Virus record (IMG/VR): IMGVR_UViG_3300037963_006095
Span: 1-24,215 of that record
Origin: a virus
Length of the DNA stretch: 24,215 nucleotides
Direction: 5' to 3' (one strand)
This document shows, in pieces, positions 8,431-15,183 of the stretch. Every line of letters begins with the position of its first letter. Position 1 is the stretch's first letter. The notes below the pieces were generated by a model. The model had not been told where the DNA came from. It searched no databases and was given only the letters and a program-made list of their open reading frames with translations. The translations under genes were made by a program, and so were the position numbers.

Positions 8431-9704
8431 TATACTCTTCTATTACGTAGGTTAGGTTCTAAGAAAATATTTTCTGATAAAGCTGTTTCTTGATCGTTTT
8501 CTAATCTTTCTAATTCAGCTTTGATAGTATTTGCTGCTGATATTTGTTTAGGTATCCATGATGATGGTAAATGAGGTTGAGCCATTGAATCAACTAACAG
8601 ATACAGGGCAGCTATTAAATCTTTTTGTAATGAAACCATCGTTCTTCCTAATATAGCAGGTTCAGCAATTTTTGCTTGAGAAGAACCTTTAGTAGCATTA
8701 CGTAGCCTTAATGCGTTTATACCAATATATATTTTTTGTGCACTAATAACTACTTTATTACTTTCTCCTCTTCCATCTATATTTACTGAATTGCCAGATA
8801 TACCTACTGCTTCATTACCTGATATAAGTACTGAGTCTTCTTTAGAGTTAAGAACTATTCTATCTGAGTTAATAACTGCTTGAGATCCAGAATATATATT
8901 TAATTCAGCTGGCGGTACTACTAATCTGTTTTCAGGATCCTCTTGATCGCTATCAATAAAAGATGCTCCTATAAAACTTAAGTTATCTTCTGAAGATGCT
9001 GATATAGGTAGAGCATGTGCTTCAGTTAAGTAAATGGATGTTGCGTCCTCATTTATATCTTCTAATATTGGGGTATATCCATCTCCGGTTTCTTTTTGTC
9101 CATTCCTTATTATAGTAAGAGCTTTCATATTATTGCTCTCTTCTATATCTTCTCCACTAGTTCTTTCTATAATATATGGATTATTAGGTGATTTAGCTCC
9201 TGTAAATCTAATAGAAGAACCAAATCTTGATTCAATAAGGGTATCTCCTGGAAATGGTAGCAGTGGTGCTAATACGGCTGAGTCTATAAAATTGTTATTT
9301 TCTTCTGCTTTTGGGTATTCAGATACATTAGAGTCGGGATGAGGGTTCCAGTGAGGGTGATTCCATACTGATAAAGGTGTTTCGTAGTATGTTTTAGATG
9401 TATCTGAGCTATCTACCTGTTCTTGAGATATAGGTCCTATACAGATATATACTATTTCTTCTAATAAAGGAAATGTAATAAAGTTTCTGCTTTTAGGATA
9501 TGCTTTGCCTAGCTTATCTACTCTGTTTTGTAAACCCGAATCTCCTAATATCCTATATCTAATAGCTCCTATATCACTATATCCTGTAAAAGATGGATGT
9601 CTTTCGTCTAATATCACATCCATTACTCTTGCAGGTACTATTCCTGGTGGAGAGTCTATTTGGACTTTGCTAGGTGATGTAGGATAAAATGGATTATTAC
9701 TCAT
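8430..9704 (-). CDS. 5: Baseplate hub/spike protein, gp5-like (OB-fold and beta-helix, no lysozyme seen)
   Basis: A 424-residue protein. Residues about 18-95 look like the gp5 OB-fold: GIVPARVMDVILDERHP, then IGAIRYRIL and RNFITFPLLEEIVYIC. Residues about 270-330 form short repeating strands (AVINSDRIVLNSKEDSV, LISGNEAVGISGNSVNIDG), as in the triple-stranded beta-helix spike of gp5/VgrG proteins. I see no lysozyme domain between them, unlike T4 gp5, so cell-wall cleavage would need another protein. The C-terminus is helical with an SMAQPHLPSSW segment. It overlaps the upstream gene by 8 bp and the downstream one by 1 bp. The gp5 assignment rests on architecture and order rather than strong identity. 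Confidence 0.75.
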   Translation of the reverse strand: MSNNPFYPTSPSKVQIDSPPGIVPARVMDVILDERHPSFTGYSDIGAIRYRILGDSGLQNRVDKLGKAYPKSRNFITFPLLEEIVYICIGPISQEQVDSSDTSKTYYETPLSVWNHPHWNPHPDSNVSEYPKAEENNNFIDSAVLAPLLPFPGDTLIESRFGSSIRFTGAKSPNNPYIIERTSGEDIEESNNMKALTIIRNGQKETGDGYTPILEDINEDATSIYLTEAHALPISASSEDNLSFIGASFIDSDQEDPENRLVVPPAELNIYSGSQAVINSDRIVLNSKEDSVLISGNEAVGISGNSVNIDGRGESNKVVISAQKIYIGINALRLRNATKGSSQAKIAEPAILGRTMVSLQKDLIAALYLLVDSMAQPHLPSSWIPKQISAANTIKAELERLENDQETALSENIFLEPNLRNRRV

Positions 9705-10065
9705 TATTTTCTTCTTCTTCTGGTTTAGCTTTATCTTCTACTTCAGTTAACTCCGAAGCTTCTAGTAAATCAGCTAGTTCAGAAGGATCGAAGAAGTCTG
9801 CTCCGTCACCTTTATTAGCAGCTGATTCTATTCTCTGTATTATAGCTGCCATTTTAATAAGGTGCTCATCGTTTTTTACTCCTATTTCCATATACTCTTT
9901 AATCATAGGTACTACTAAAGTAGCATCTCCTATATTCTCTATCAAAGGTTTAAGTTCTGCTATTAAAGAGCTCACTTGATTTCGAGTACTGCTAGAGTTA
10001 TTATGTATCTCTTCTAATAAATCAGATAAAGTCTTATCTTTAAATATGGTTTTATCTAAGGCCAT
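9697..10065 (-). CDS. Small acidic helical protein near the hub gene, unknown
   Basis: A 122-residue, mostly helical protein: LSDLLEEIHNNSSSTRNQV, then SLIAELKPLIENIGDATLVV and a helix NDEHLIKMAAIIQRIESA. The last 20 residues are highly acidic (EVEDKAKPEEEENNE). It overlaps the spike gene by 8 bp and follows the late sigma factor gene by 21 bp. The pattern is familiar to me from marine T4-like phages but I know no function. The acidic tail would suit a chaperone or assembly factor for the spike; that is speculation from position and composition. Confidence 0.75.
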   Translation of the reverse strand: MALDKTIFKDKTLSDLLEEIHNNSSSTRNQVSSLIAELKPLIENIGDATLVVPMIKEYMEIGVKNDEHLIKMAAIIQRIESAANKGDGADFFDPSELADLLEASELTEVEDKAKPEEEENNE

Positions 10066-10074
10066 AGTTTTTTT

Positions 10075-10084
10075 ATTATAAATA
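10075..10084 (-). promoter_or_regulatory. Possible late-promoter-like motif TATTTATAAT
   Basis: TATTTATAAT followed by an A-run lies 9 nt before ATG 10065, in the short gap after the sigma-factor gene. It is the same string as at 7211-7220. The plus strand reads TATAAATA, so direction is ambiguous. Confidence 0.22.
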
Positions 10085-10086
10085 GA

Positions 10087-10821
10087 CTATTTAACGTAAT
10101 TTATATTATGAATAATAAGACCTTGCTCTTCGTATTGCTGATATAGCTCGTAAAATTCTATTTTTAACTTAGAAATTACTCTGGTTAGATGAGGAGTCTC
10201 ACAGTCTGTCATTTCTCTAATGTATATATAAAGAGCTTTTTTCTTAAATATACCTATATCGTTTCTAGTTTTAAATATAGTAAGGACTGCATCTGCTACC
10301 TTTAGCTCACTTTCTTTTGAAAATAACTTATCTATCTTTTCATAAGTCTTATCTACAAATAAATCTATAAACTGCCCTAGTGTTAATGCATCTTCATGAT
10401 ACGGATCTTGAGTTTTACCATAAATTCTATCTGTATCGTCTACATTATGTTCTAAGTCTTTAAAATCTCCGTGTTGTAGTAGTTTTTTATAATTTTTATT
10501 ATTATAATTTATTAACCACCTCTTTACTATAGTACCAAAATAAGAATAAGCTTTAGCTCCATAGGTTGGATCAAACTTCATTATCTTTTCTTCTAATAAA
10601 ACAGTAACTATTACGTGTTTTAAGTCTTCAATATCTGGAACGTCTGTGTAGTAGAACTTAAATGTATGTATTATGTTCTCTGCAAGCTTGTAAAAGGGGT
10701 AATAAATGTGATCGGTAAATATTTTTGCTCGATAATCAGGGTCAGTACTTTCGTTATACTTAACAATATATTCTTCGGTCTCTTTAGTAAAGTAATTAGC
10801 TTTGCTTTTTGCTCTGCCCAT
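10087..10821 (-). CDS. 55: Late-transcription sigma factor, gp55-like
   Basis: A 244-residue protein (T4 gp55 is 185). The central segment resembles the gp55/sigma region 2 pattern of T4-like phages: PFYKLAENIIHTFKFYYTDV, an acidic DIEDLKHVIVTVLLEEK helix, then AKAYSYFGTIVKRWLINYNN. The last block is the most conserved part of the family. gp55-type factors replace the host sigma on RNA polymerase and direct it to short late promoters, normally aided by the sliding clamp. The N-terminus (KANYFTKETEEYIVKYNEST) also fits marine gp55 proteins. The gene lies among the late virion genes and overlaps the upstream membrane-protein gene by 26 bp. Confidence 0.85.
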   Translation of the reverse strand: MGRAKSKANYFTKETEEYIVKYNESTDPDYRAKIFTDHIYYPFYKLAENIIHTFKFYYTDVPDIEDLKHVIVTVLLEEKIMKFDPTYGAKAYSYFGTIVKRWLINYNNKNYKKLLQHGDFKDLEHNVDDTDRIYGKTQDPYHEDALTLGQFIDLFVDKTYEKIDKLFSKESELKVADAVLTIFKTRNDIGIFKKKALYIYIREMTDCETPHLTRVISKLKIEFYELYQQYEEQGLIIHNINYVK

Positions 10822-11104
10822 AGGTTTCGGTTACTTGGAACTTATCAAGTTCTTCTTGTACAAGTTTTAATTGATTAAAAAAGTAACCGGTCTCGTCATC
10901 TGATTGGAATGCTCCTTTAGAATCGAGTTCTTTTAAGTGGGCTTGTGATTGTTTAATTGTATCTGATAGTCCTGCAATGAATTCTGCTTGTTCTTCAACT
11001 GCATCTTCATATTTTTCCACTCTAACTAACAGATTTCTTATGAAAAATCCTGAAATCGCTATTACTAAGCCTAAGGCACAATAAATTACTATAGGATCTG
11101 CCAT
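10796..11104 (-). CDS. Small membrane-anchored coiled-coil protein, unknown
   Basis: A 102-residue protein with one N-terminal membrane segment (IVIYCALGLVIAISGFFIR, about residues 5-24), followed by a positively charged stop and a long charged helix likely to be coiled coil (RVEKYEDAVEEQAEFIAGL). Then comes a DSKGAFQSDDETGYFF segment that I associate with a common small protein of marine T4-like phages. It lies between the HD-domain gene (gap 2 bp) and the sigma factor (26 bp overlap). An inner-membrane location is likely; the role is unknown. Confidence 0.75.
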   Translation of the reverse strand: MADPIVIYCALGLVIAISGFFIRNLLVRVEKYEDAVEEQAEFIAGLSDTIKQSQAHLKELDSKGAFQSDDETGYFFNQLKLVQEELDKFQVTETYGQSKKQS

Positions 11105-11106
11105 AA

Positions 11107-11841
11107 TTATAGTTTTTTTAATGTTTTTAATAGTCCTTCCGAAGAATTTACTCTTTTTCCTGTCGAACTACTAGTTTTTTTAACTTTTGGAGCTGTATTT
11201 CCCTTGCTAGCTAACCATTTATCATATTCTACCTTAGAAGCAAGGAAGTCTGCGCAATGTAGCACGTTAACTATCGAGGTTTTCATTCTAGAATTAGGGT
11301 TATTGCTAAAGAAATATGGTTTATTACCGTCTGAAAATACTCCATCATGGCATTTTATAGCCAAATACTCTTTTTCTGTAGTTTTGATACCATATTCTTG
11401 TAATGTAAACAAAGATCTATCTGGGACTAGCATAAAAGTCAAGTCTCCATTAGGGGTATACATTTCTTGAAGCTTATCTTGTCTCCATTTATCGGTCTGA
11501 GGTAGGTAAGATGCTTGATCTTTAGTACCTATTTTACCTAAATCATGAAATAGTCCTGCAAATACAAGTTCTTCCATAGTAAAATCGATAGTACCTCCCA
11601 TTTCCTCGTAAAGTCTGGATTGTTTAACGGCATACTGAACTACTCTATTAACGTGATCTACATATCCTCCTGGAAATGCATTATGATACCAAGTTTTTCC
11701 ACTTGCAGGTGCCATCACATAGGTATCGGCAAGATCCTCAAGCATGATATTTACGTCATTCTTTCGATCTCCTATATACTTATCTACTATCTTTAAATGT
11801 AGATCCCAATTTTTTTGAATTTGTTCTGCTGTTAAGCTCAT
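11107..11841 (-). CDS. HD-domain phosphohydrolase
   Basis: A 244-residue protein with the metal-binding HD signature: H63 in GGYVDHVNRVV, H99-D100 in LVFAGLFHDLGKIG, H165-D166 in IKCHDGVFSDG and D198 in HCADFLASK. This order fits the HD superfamily, which hydrolyses nucleotides, cyclic nucleotides or other phosphoesters; the substrate cannot be told. The C-terminal 30 residues are Lys/Ser-rich and probably flexible. It heads the late block and has a promoter-like sequence almost touching its start. Possible roles are nucleotide-pool conversion or degradation of a signalling nucleotide used in host defence; neither is shown by the sequence. Confidence 0.85.
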   Translation of the reverse strand: MSLTAEQIQKNWDLHLKIVDKYIGDRKNDVNIMLEDLADTYVMAPASGKTWYHNAFPGGYVDHVNRVVQYAVKQSRLYEEMGGTIDFTMEELVFAGLFHDLGKIGTKDQASYLPQTDKWRQDKLQEMYTPNGDLTFMLVPDRSLFTLQEYGIKTTEKEYLAIKCHDGVFSDGNKPYFFSNNPNSRMKTSIVNVLHCADFLASKVEYDKWLASKGNTAPKVKKTSSSTGKRVNSSEGLLKTLKKL

Positions 11842-11843
11842 AT

Positions 11844-11852
11844 ATTATAAAT
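11844..11852 (-). promoter_or_regulatory. Possible late-promoter-like motif ATTTATAAT overlapping P6
   Basis: ATTTATAAT just upstream of ATG 11841, matching the strings at 7211 and 10075. It overlaps the -10 of P6, so either reading could be the functional one. Confidence 0.2.
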
Positions 11853-11877
11853 TACGAATAAAAAATTAAACTTCCAA
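11847..11877 (-). promoter_or_regulatory. Promoter P6 for the HD-domain gene, nearly leaderless
   Basis: TTGGAA (11872-11877), a 17-nt spacer ending TTCG, and TAATTTAT (11847-11854) on the minus strand match the early promoter family. Only 5 nt separate the -10 from ATG 11841, so the transcript would start at or within a few bases of the start codon. Confidence 0.55.
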
Positions 11878-12022
11878 CTAATCGAATACAATTATCCTTT
11901 TTTTGTGTAACTAATTTCTATTTCTTTATATTTTATATATAATTTCATATAATCTTTTCTATATATTCTTTATATAAATCTTATATATTATAGAAGTTAG
12001 TGTTTTTTTTGCAGAATGGCAA

Positions 12023-12664
12023 CTATTCTACAATAAATTTTTCTATATACCCTTCTTTCTCTATAAAAGTATTGTCAAATTCCCACATAACTTTCATATA
12101 AAGTGAAATAGTATCACCTACTAGTTCTGGAGGGAAAGGACCTACTACTCTTCTACTTGTATAGTTATTATCGTTTTCATTAAAATATATTCTAGTATCA
12201 TTCTGTACGATAGGAAGAATAGTTCCTTGAAATTGATTCAAATATATAATAGTATCTCTAACTGGTATAGGAGTACCTTGATAATTTTCTAATCCATTAT
12301 AAGGACTATACAAAGGAATACTAAAAGCTATCGAATCTCCAAGTACCCAATAGGTATCTGTATCAAATCTAGCACTAACTATACTATTTTCTATTTTATC
12401 TGCTACAACATCTACTGAGAAGTACGGATAATACTCCTGATTCCAATCTAGATCAATATGATAGTAACCATTTTCGTCCTGTTCGGAAGGAAATACCATA
12501 GTAGCTTCTGGATCTAAAGATAAATATAAGTTATCCTCTTCTGGAGAACAACTAAATATAAACATTACTAAGAAAAATAAGATTACATAGAGTATAAGCT
12601 CACTAATAAACTTAATTATTCTTAAAAAACAACCCGTATCATGACTATTCCACTTATCTATCAT
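12023..12664 (-). CDS. Phage-encoded lipoprotein with Bacteroidetes-type export signal
   Basis: A 213-residue protein. A basic N-terminus is followed by a hydrophobic core (residues about 22-37, ILYVILFFLVMFIF) and a lipobox-like FSC with Cys39. The next residues, SPEED, are acidic in the way Bacteroidetes lipoprotein export signals are, which place lipoproteins on the cell surface. The mature part is beta-rich (DLDWNQEYYPYFSVDVV, VRDTIIYLNQFQGTI), like small immunoglobulin-like domains. The gene is the second in a two-gene unit behind early promoter P1 and its start overlaps the upstream stop (TAATG). An early surface lipoprotein in a phage most naturally suggests blocking of receptors or superinfection exclusion, as T5 Llp does; this is inference. 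Confidence 0.8.
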   Translation of the reverse strand: MIDKWNSHDTGCFLRIIKFISELILYVILFFLVMFIFSCSPEEDNLYLSLDPEATMVFPSEQDENGYYHIDLDWNQEYYPYFSVDVVADKIENSIVSARFDTDTYWVLGDSIAFSIPLYSPYNGLENYQGTPIPVRDTIIYLNQFQGTILPIVQNDTRIYFNENDNNYTSRRVVGPFPPELVGDTISLYMKVMWEFDNTFIEKEGYIEKFIVE

Positions 12665-12963
12665 TACCTATAACTATTTACGTTTCTTAAACCTGAGTAA
12701 CTACACCAATTTTTCTCACTATATTTATGCTCATCTGGGTATATAACATACATCTTATCCTTATAGGAAGAAGTTTCAAATATATAATAAACTAAATCTT
12801 CAATATCAACCTCTTGAGGAGAGTCACATTCTTGATATTCTCTTTTTACTTCTAATACTAACTTCAAAAAATCATCCGTAGATAGAGATTTATCTACATA
12901 ATTCTGCTTTAAGATATCTTTTACTTCATCTTTAAGCCAAACGTCAAAATTTATATTTCTCAT
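12664..12963 (-). CDS. Small early protein upstream of the lipoprotein, unknown
   Basis: A 99-residue, acidic protein with predicted helices (VWLKDEVKDILKQNYVDK, TDDFLKLVLEVKREYQ) and a Tyr/Asp-rich C-terminus. I do not recognise it. There is no signal peptide. It is first in the P1 unit, and its ATG at 12963 is preceded by AAAGGTT with only 2 nt between the AAGG and ATG, a leader shared with other early genes here. Tight coupling (TAATG) to the lipoprotein suggests the two act together or are simply co-expressed. Confidence 0.75.
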   Translation of the reverse strand: MRNINFDVWLKDEVKDILKQNYVDKSLSTDDFLKLVLEVKREYQECDSPQEVDIEDLVYYIFETSSYKDKMYVIYPDEHKYSEKNWCSYSGLRNVNSYR

Positions 12964-12980
12964 AACCTTTATTTATTACA

Positions 12981-13011
12981 TAAATATACGAACTTTCCGG
13001 CAGAATTCCAA
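12981..13011 (-). promoter_or_regulatory. Early promoter P1
   Basis: Minus strand TTGGAA (13006-13011), 17-nt spacer ending GTTCG, TATATTTA (12981-12988). It drives the 12963 and 12664 genes. The -35 begins 6 bp past the stop of the upstream gene. An A-rich run lies further upstream inside that gene's end. Confidence 0.8.
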
Positions 13012-13016
13012 CTAAT

Positions 13017-13895
13017 TCACCAAGTTTTTTTAGTAATATGACTATAAACTACCTTAGCTAACTCTAAATGATCACCAGAATTAGGATGCTCTCCTTTATA
13101 CCCAGTGTCGGTAGTAGTAAGGAACTGCCTGAAACTACTAGTACCATTAGGAAACATAAGTAGACTTCTATGTCTTATTTCACCTCCAAACCTATCAGGC
13201 ATTTCACCTAAATCATTAGAACTTCTATAATGACTATAAACCTTAAAAGACGCCCAATCAACAAGATTATTAACAAATAGTAACTGCACCTTATTTACTT
13301 CACAGTAGCATGTTAAAAGCTCCATCTGATGTAGTAGATCTTTCTCTAATATATCTATCTCAGAAAAGTACTTTACTTGAGTTTTCCAGTACTTATCCCA
13401 CCATTCTTTTTCTATATAAGGAAACCTATCTTTTCTGTACCACTCTAGACCGCCTTCTTTATGATCGGATAAATAATCACACTGGTCGCTCCACATCATA
13501 TCAGATATATGTATATCATGCCATAGTTTAGTTTCTACATTATATCTAGACTCTCTTAATAATTCAGTTAAACCTATTACTAACACCCTATCATAATGAC
13601 CATGAGTATCAGAAGAGGACTCTAACCAATGCATTGCCTTTCTAAAGATACTACTATTACTAGCTCCTCTTACTGATAAATTAACTGATTCAGCACCGCA
13701 TTTAGATGCAACAAGCTTTTCAAAGGTAGTATCTCTATATTGCGTAGCTTCTAAATCATCACTACCTAATAGTCCTTTTTTATAATGTTTTTCATGTTCA
13801 GGAGCATAATTAGTTCTTCCTTTTTCTTCTCCTTCTACAGCAGAATGGAAAAAAGAACAGCCTATAGAGCATATAACGTTAAAATCTTTGGTCAT
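13017..13895 (-). CDS. SGNH/GDSL-hydrolase-like protein
   Basis: A 292-residue protein with the block order of SGNH hydrolases: VICSIGCSFF near the N-terminus (block I, candidate nucleophile S14), SVRGASNSSIFRKA (N80, the GxSN block), a YDRVLVIGLTE strand and a C-terminal SGDHLELAKVVYSHI with H276. SGNH enzymes remove acyl groups from lipids or glycans; relatives occur in marine phages, where they may modify cell-surface polysaccharide. No signal peptide is seen, so it would act in the cytoplasm or on the virion. No member-type promoter is seen immediately upstream; the G-rich element and hairpin lie there instead. Divergence from classical GDSL sequences leaves the activity unproven. Confidence 0.65.
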   Translation of the reverse strand: MTKDFNVICSIGCSFFHSAVEGEEKGRTNYAPEHEKHYKKGLLGSDDLEATQYRDTTFEKLVASKCGAESVNLSVRGASNSSIFRKAMHWLESSSDTHGHYDRVLVIGLTELLRESRYNVETKLWHDIHISDMMWSDQCDYLSDHKEGGLEWYRKDRFPYIEKEWWDKYWKTQVKYFSEIDILEKDLLHQMELLTCYCEVNKVQLLFVNNLVDWASFKVYSHYRSSNDLGEMPDRFGGEIRHRSLLMFPNGTSSFRQFLTTTDTGYKGEHPNSGDHLELAKVVYSHITKKTW

Positions 13896-13902
13896 AACAA
13901 AT

Positions 13903-13918
13903 GGGGGAGTTTAGGGGG
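13903..13918 (+). repeat. G-rich element, left copy of inverted pair
   Basis: GGGGGAGTTTAGGGGG on the plus strand. A nearly identical GGGGGAGTGAGGGGG is on the minus strand at 16068-16082, so the two form an imperfect inverted pair about 2.15 kb apart. Both have GC-rich hairpin sequence on their inner side, unusual in this AT-rich region. Confidence 0.6.
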
Positions 13919-13939
13919 TTTATTAACAGCGTAGCTCGC

Positions 13940-13953
13940 CGCGCAAAAGCGCG
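13940..13953 (-). terminator. GC hairpin downstream of the UVR-motif gene
   Basis: CGCGC-AAAA-GCGCG (its complement has a TTTT loop) forms a perfect 5-bp GC stem 20 bp past the stop of the 13974 gene. It could end that transcript, but no T-run follows, so a factor-dependent terminator, RNA-stabilising hairpin or part of the inverted G-rich element are alternatives. Confidence 0.4.
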
Positions 13954-13973
13954 CAAAGTTGCACCGAAAAATT

Positions 13974-14447
13974 TTATAACTTATCAAATAGTCTTTGTAT
14001 ATCATAATCAGATAACTCTAAAGTATGCAATGGGCCTTCAGATAATAGGCATGCATCTATATATTTCTTTATAACGGCACATCTTTCGTATTCCTCTCTA
14101 TTCTCGAAATAGCCTCTAAGGCCATCTAGCATATTAAGTAATTTAGTATAATCGTGTTCTTTAGCGTACTTTTCTATACTGGGCGTTTCATTAAGATCAA
14201 TCTTTTTAAGGCTATTGACGAGTTTAACGAAGTATTTGTGTTTAATCTTCGATTTTACCTGGAGGTACTGAGAGCCGTATTGTTCTTGTTGAATTTGATT
14301 AAGAATGTAATAGTTTTCGAAAGCTTTGATAAAATCTCCTAATACATAAGAAGCGTTATTGAACTTGATTACGACATCATGCTCTTTATATACCTCTTTA
14401 TCTTCTTTATTAAATATATCAAAGATACTCTTATTTAACTTCTTCAT
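13974..14447 (-). CDS. UVR-motif-like protein, unknown
   Basis: A 157-residue, highly helical, charged protein. Residues about 112-130 (FENREEYERCAVIKKYID) follow the UVR motif of UvrB, UvrC and McsA-type proteins (EEFExAAxxRDxI), a short helical hairpin for protein-protein contact. A neighbouring plus-strand gene (14785) carries a second copy of the pattern. The remainder (NASYVLGDFIKAFENYYIL, KHKYFVKLVNSLKKI) is unrecognised. It is transcribed leftwards, divergent from the small plus-strand genes. It might bind host UvrA/UvrB or a Clp adaptor partner, but that follows only from motif resemblance. Confidence 0.7.
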   Translation of the reverse strand: MKKLNKSIFDIFNKEDKEVYKEHDVVIKFNNASYVLGDFIKAFENYYILNQIQQEQYGSQYLQVKSKIKHKYFVKLVNSLKKIDLNETPSIEKYAKEHDYTKLLNMLDGLRGYFENREEYERCAVIKKYIDACLLSEGPLHTLELSDYDIQRLFDKL

Positions 14448-14475
14448 TCTATATCTATATCTTTTTAATAAATAG

Positions 14476-14506
14476 TTGCATTTCTAAAAGATTTTTCTTA
14501 TATTAT
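14476..14506 (+). promoter_or_regulatory. Early promoter P7 for the plus-strand small genes
   Basis: Plus strand TTGCAT (14476-14481), a 17-nt spacer, TATATTAT (14499-14506), closely matching P4 on the other strand. Predicted start near 14511, about 15 nt before ATG 14526. Confidence 0.65.
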
Positions 14507-14525
14507 AATATATACTGATAACAAT

Positions 14526-14672
14526 ATGTTCGAAGATATAAAAATAATAGCTCTAGGCCACGGGTTCTTATTTGGAATACAATATTTCGCACCATATGAG
14601 GTAGAAGAAGATTATCTCCACGAGTTAAATATATACTTGTTCTTATTCTGCATATCATTTAGATGGAAATAA
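14526..14672 (+). CDS. Tiny hydrophobic plus-strand protein (48 aa), unknown
   Basis: ATG 14526 opens a 48-residue frame: a hydrophobic N-terminal part (IIALGHGFLFGIQYF), an acidic middle (EVEEDYLHE) and a hydrophobic C-terminal part (LNIYLFLFCISFRWK). Small proteins with a GxGFxFGIQ...ELNIYL pattern are familiar to me from marine T4-like phages, which supports it being real. It follows promoter P7 by about 15 nt. Membrane association is possible; function unknown. It is first of four plus-strand genes set against the general direction of transcription. Confidence 0.65.
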   Translation: MFEDIKIIALGHGFLFGIQYFAPYEVEEDYLHELNIYLFLFCISFRWK

Positions 14673-14707
14673 CCCTATATAGAGAATTTTTGCAAAAAAA
14701 ATTTTCG

Positions 14708-14715
14708 TATATTTA
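14708..14715 (+). promoter_or_regulatory. Possible second plus-strand promoter (-10 only)
   Basis: TTCG followed by TATATTTA, the exact -10 region of the early family, but the sequence 17 nt upstream (AATTTT) is a poor -35. It could be a weak or activator-dependent promoter for the 14785 gene. Confidence 0.35.
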
Positions 14716-14784
14716 GTGAAAACTGGGTAAATAGTTAGATCGAAAACAACCCATAGAGTCATCAGTACTATAAAGGATACGATA

Positions 14785-14964
14785 ATGGGCAGAAATAAGA
14801 TGGTAGATAGTTTATTAGAAGAAAAAGACCAATGGTCTAATAAATTAGAACTAGCCTTAGAAGATGAAAACTATAGATTATGTGCTTTATATAGGGATAA
14901 GATTAAATCTATAGATAAAAAGATTATGAATATTGTATATCCAACTAATAATCTAATAGGATGA
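14785..14964 (+). CDS. Small charged protein with UVR-like motif (59 aa)
   Basis: ATG 14785, preceded by AAAGG 8 nt upstream, encodes 59 residues, highly charged and helical. Residues about 22-40 (ELALEDENYRLCALYRDKI) fit the UVR motif pattern and resemble the motif in the divergent 13974-14447 gene (shared E-x-Y-x-x-C-A...I). It overlaps the next gene by ATGA. A protein-interaction module acting on a host UVR partner is possible, but a chance helix of similar composition cannot be excluded. Confidence 0.7.
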   Translation: MGRNKMVDSLLEEKDQWSNKLELALEDENYRLCALYRDKIKSIDKKIMNIVYPTNNLIG

Positions 14965-15092
14965 TACCAAGAATGATACCTTATTTAGAATTAGACCTCG
15001 ATTTTACTGTATTAGAAGAAGGTATAATAGTTACTGTATTCTTTGGTTTCTTGATGTGGGGTTTATATGACTTGATTAATAATGAAAGATAG
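14961..15092 (+). CDS. Tiny single-pass membrane protein (43 aa)
   Basis: It starts at ATG 14961, overlapping the previous stop (ATGA). Acidic N-terminus (LELDLDFTVLEEG), then one membrane segment (IIVTVFFGFLMWGLYDLI, about residues 22-39) and a short charged end. Unknown function; coupling to both neighbours supports translation. It could equally be a small holin-like or regulatory membrane peptide. Confidence 0.6.
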   Translation: MIPRMIPYLELDLDFTVLEEGIIVTVFFGFLMWGLYDLINNER

Positions 15093-15183
15093 AATACTAA
15101 AGAGTCTTATAAGAGGATTCATATTTGCTACTATAATACTTATTATTACGATAATATATAAATATATATACTCTATACTCTAA
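15082..15183 (+). CDS. Tiny basic single-pass membrane peptide (33 aa)
   Basis: ATG 15082 lies within the end of the previous gene (11-bp overlap). Basic N-terminus (MKDRILKSLIR) followed by a hydrophobic helix (GFIFATIILIITIIYKYIY). The inside-positive arrangement fits an inner-membrane peptide. The ATA-rich tail is low in complexity, so it may be a fortuitous frame, but the overlap architecture matches the rest of the cluster. Confidence 0.45.
   Translation: MKDRILKSLIRGFIFATIILIITIIYKYIYSIL

Noticed and set aside
8060-8455. 131-codon plus-strand open frame
   Set aside because: It is antisense to the hydrophobic helical 400-residue protein, which has good junctions with its neighbours; the plus frame has no ribosome site or recognisable content.
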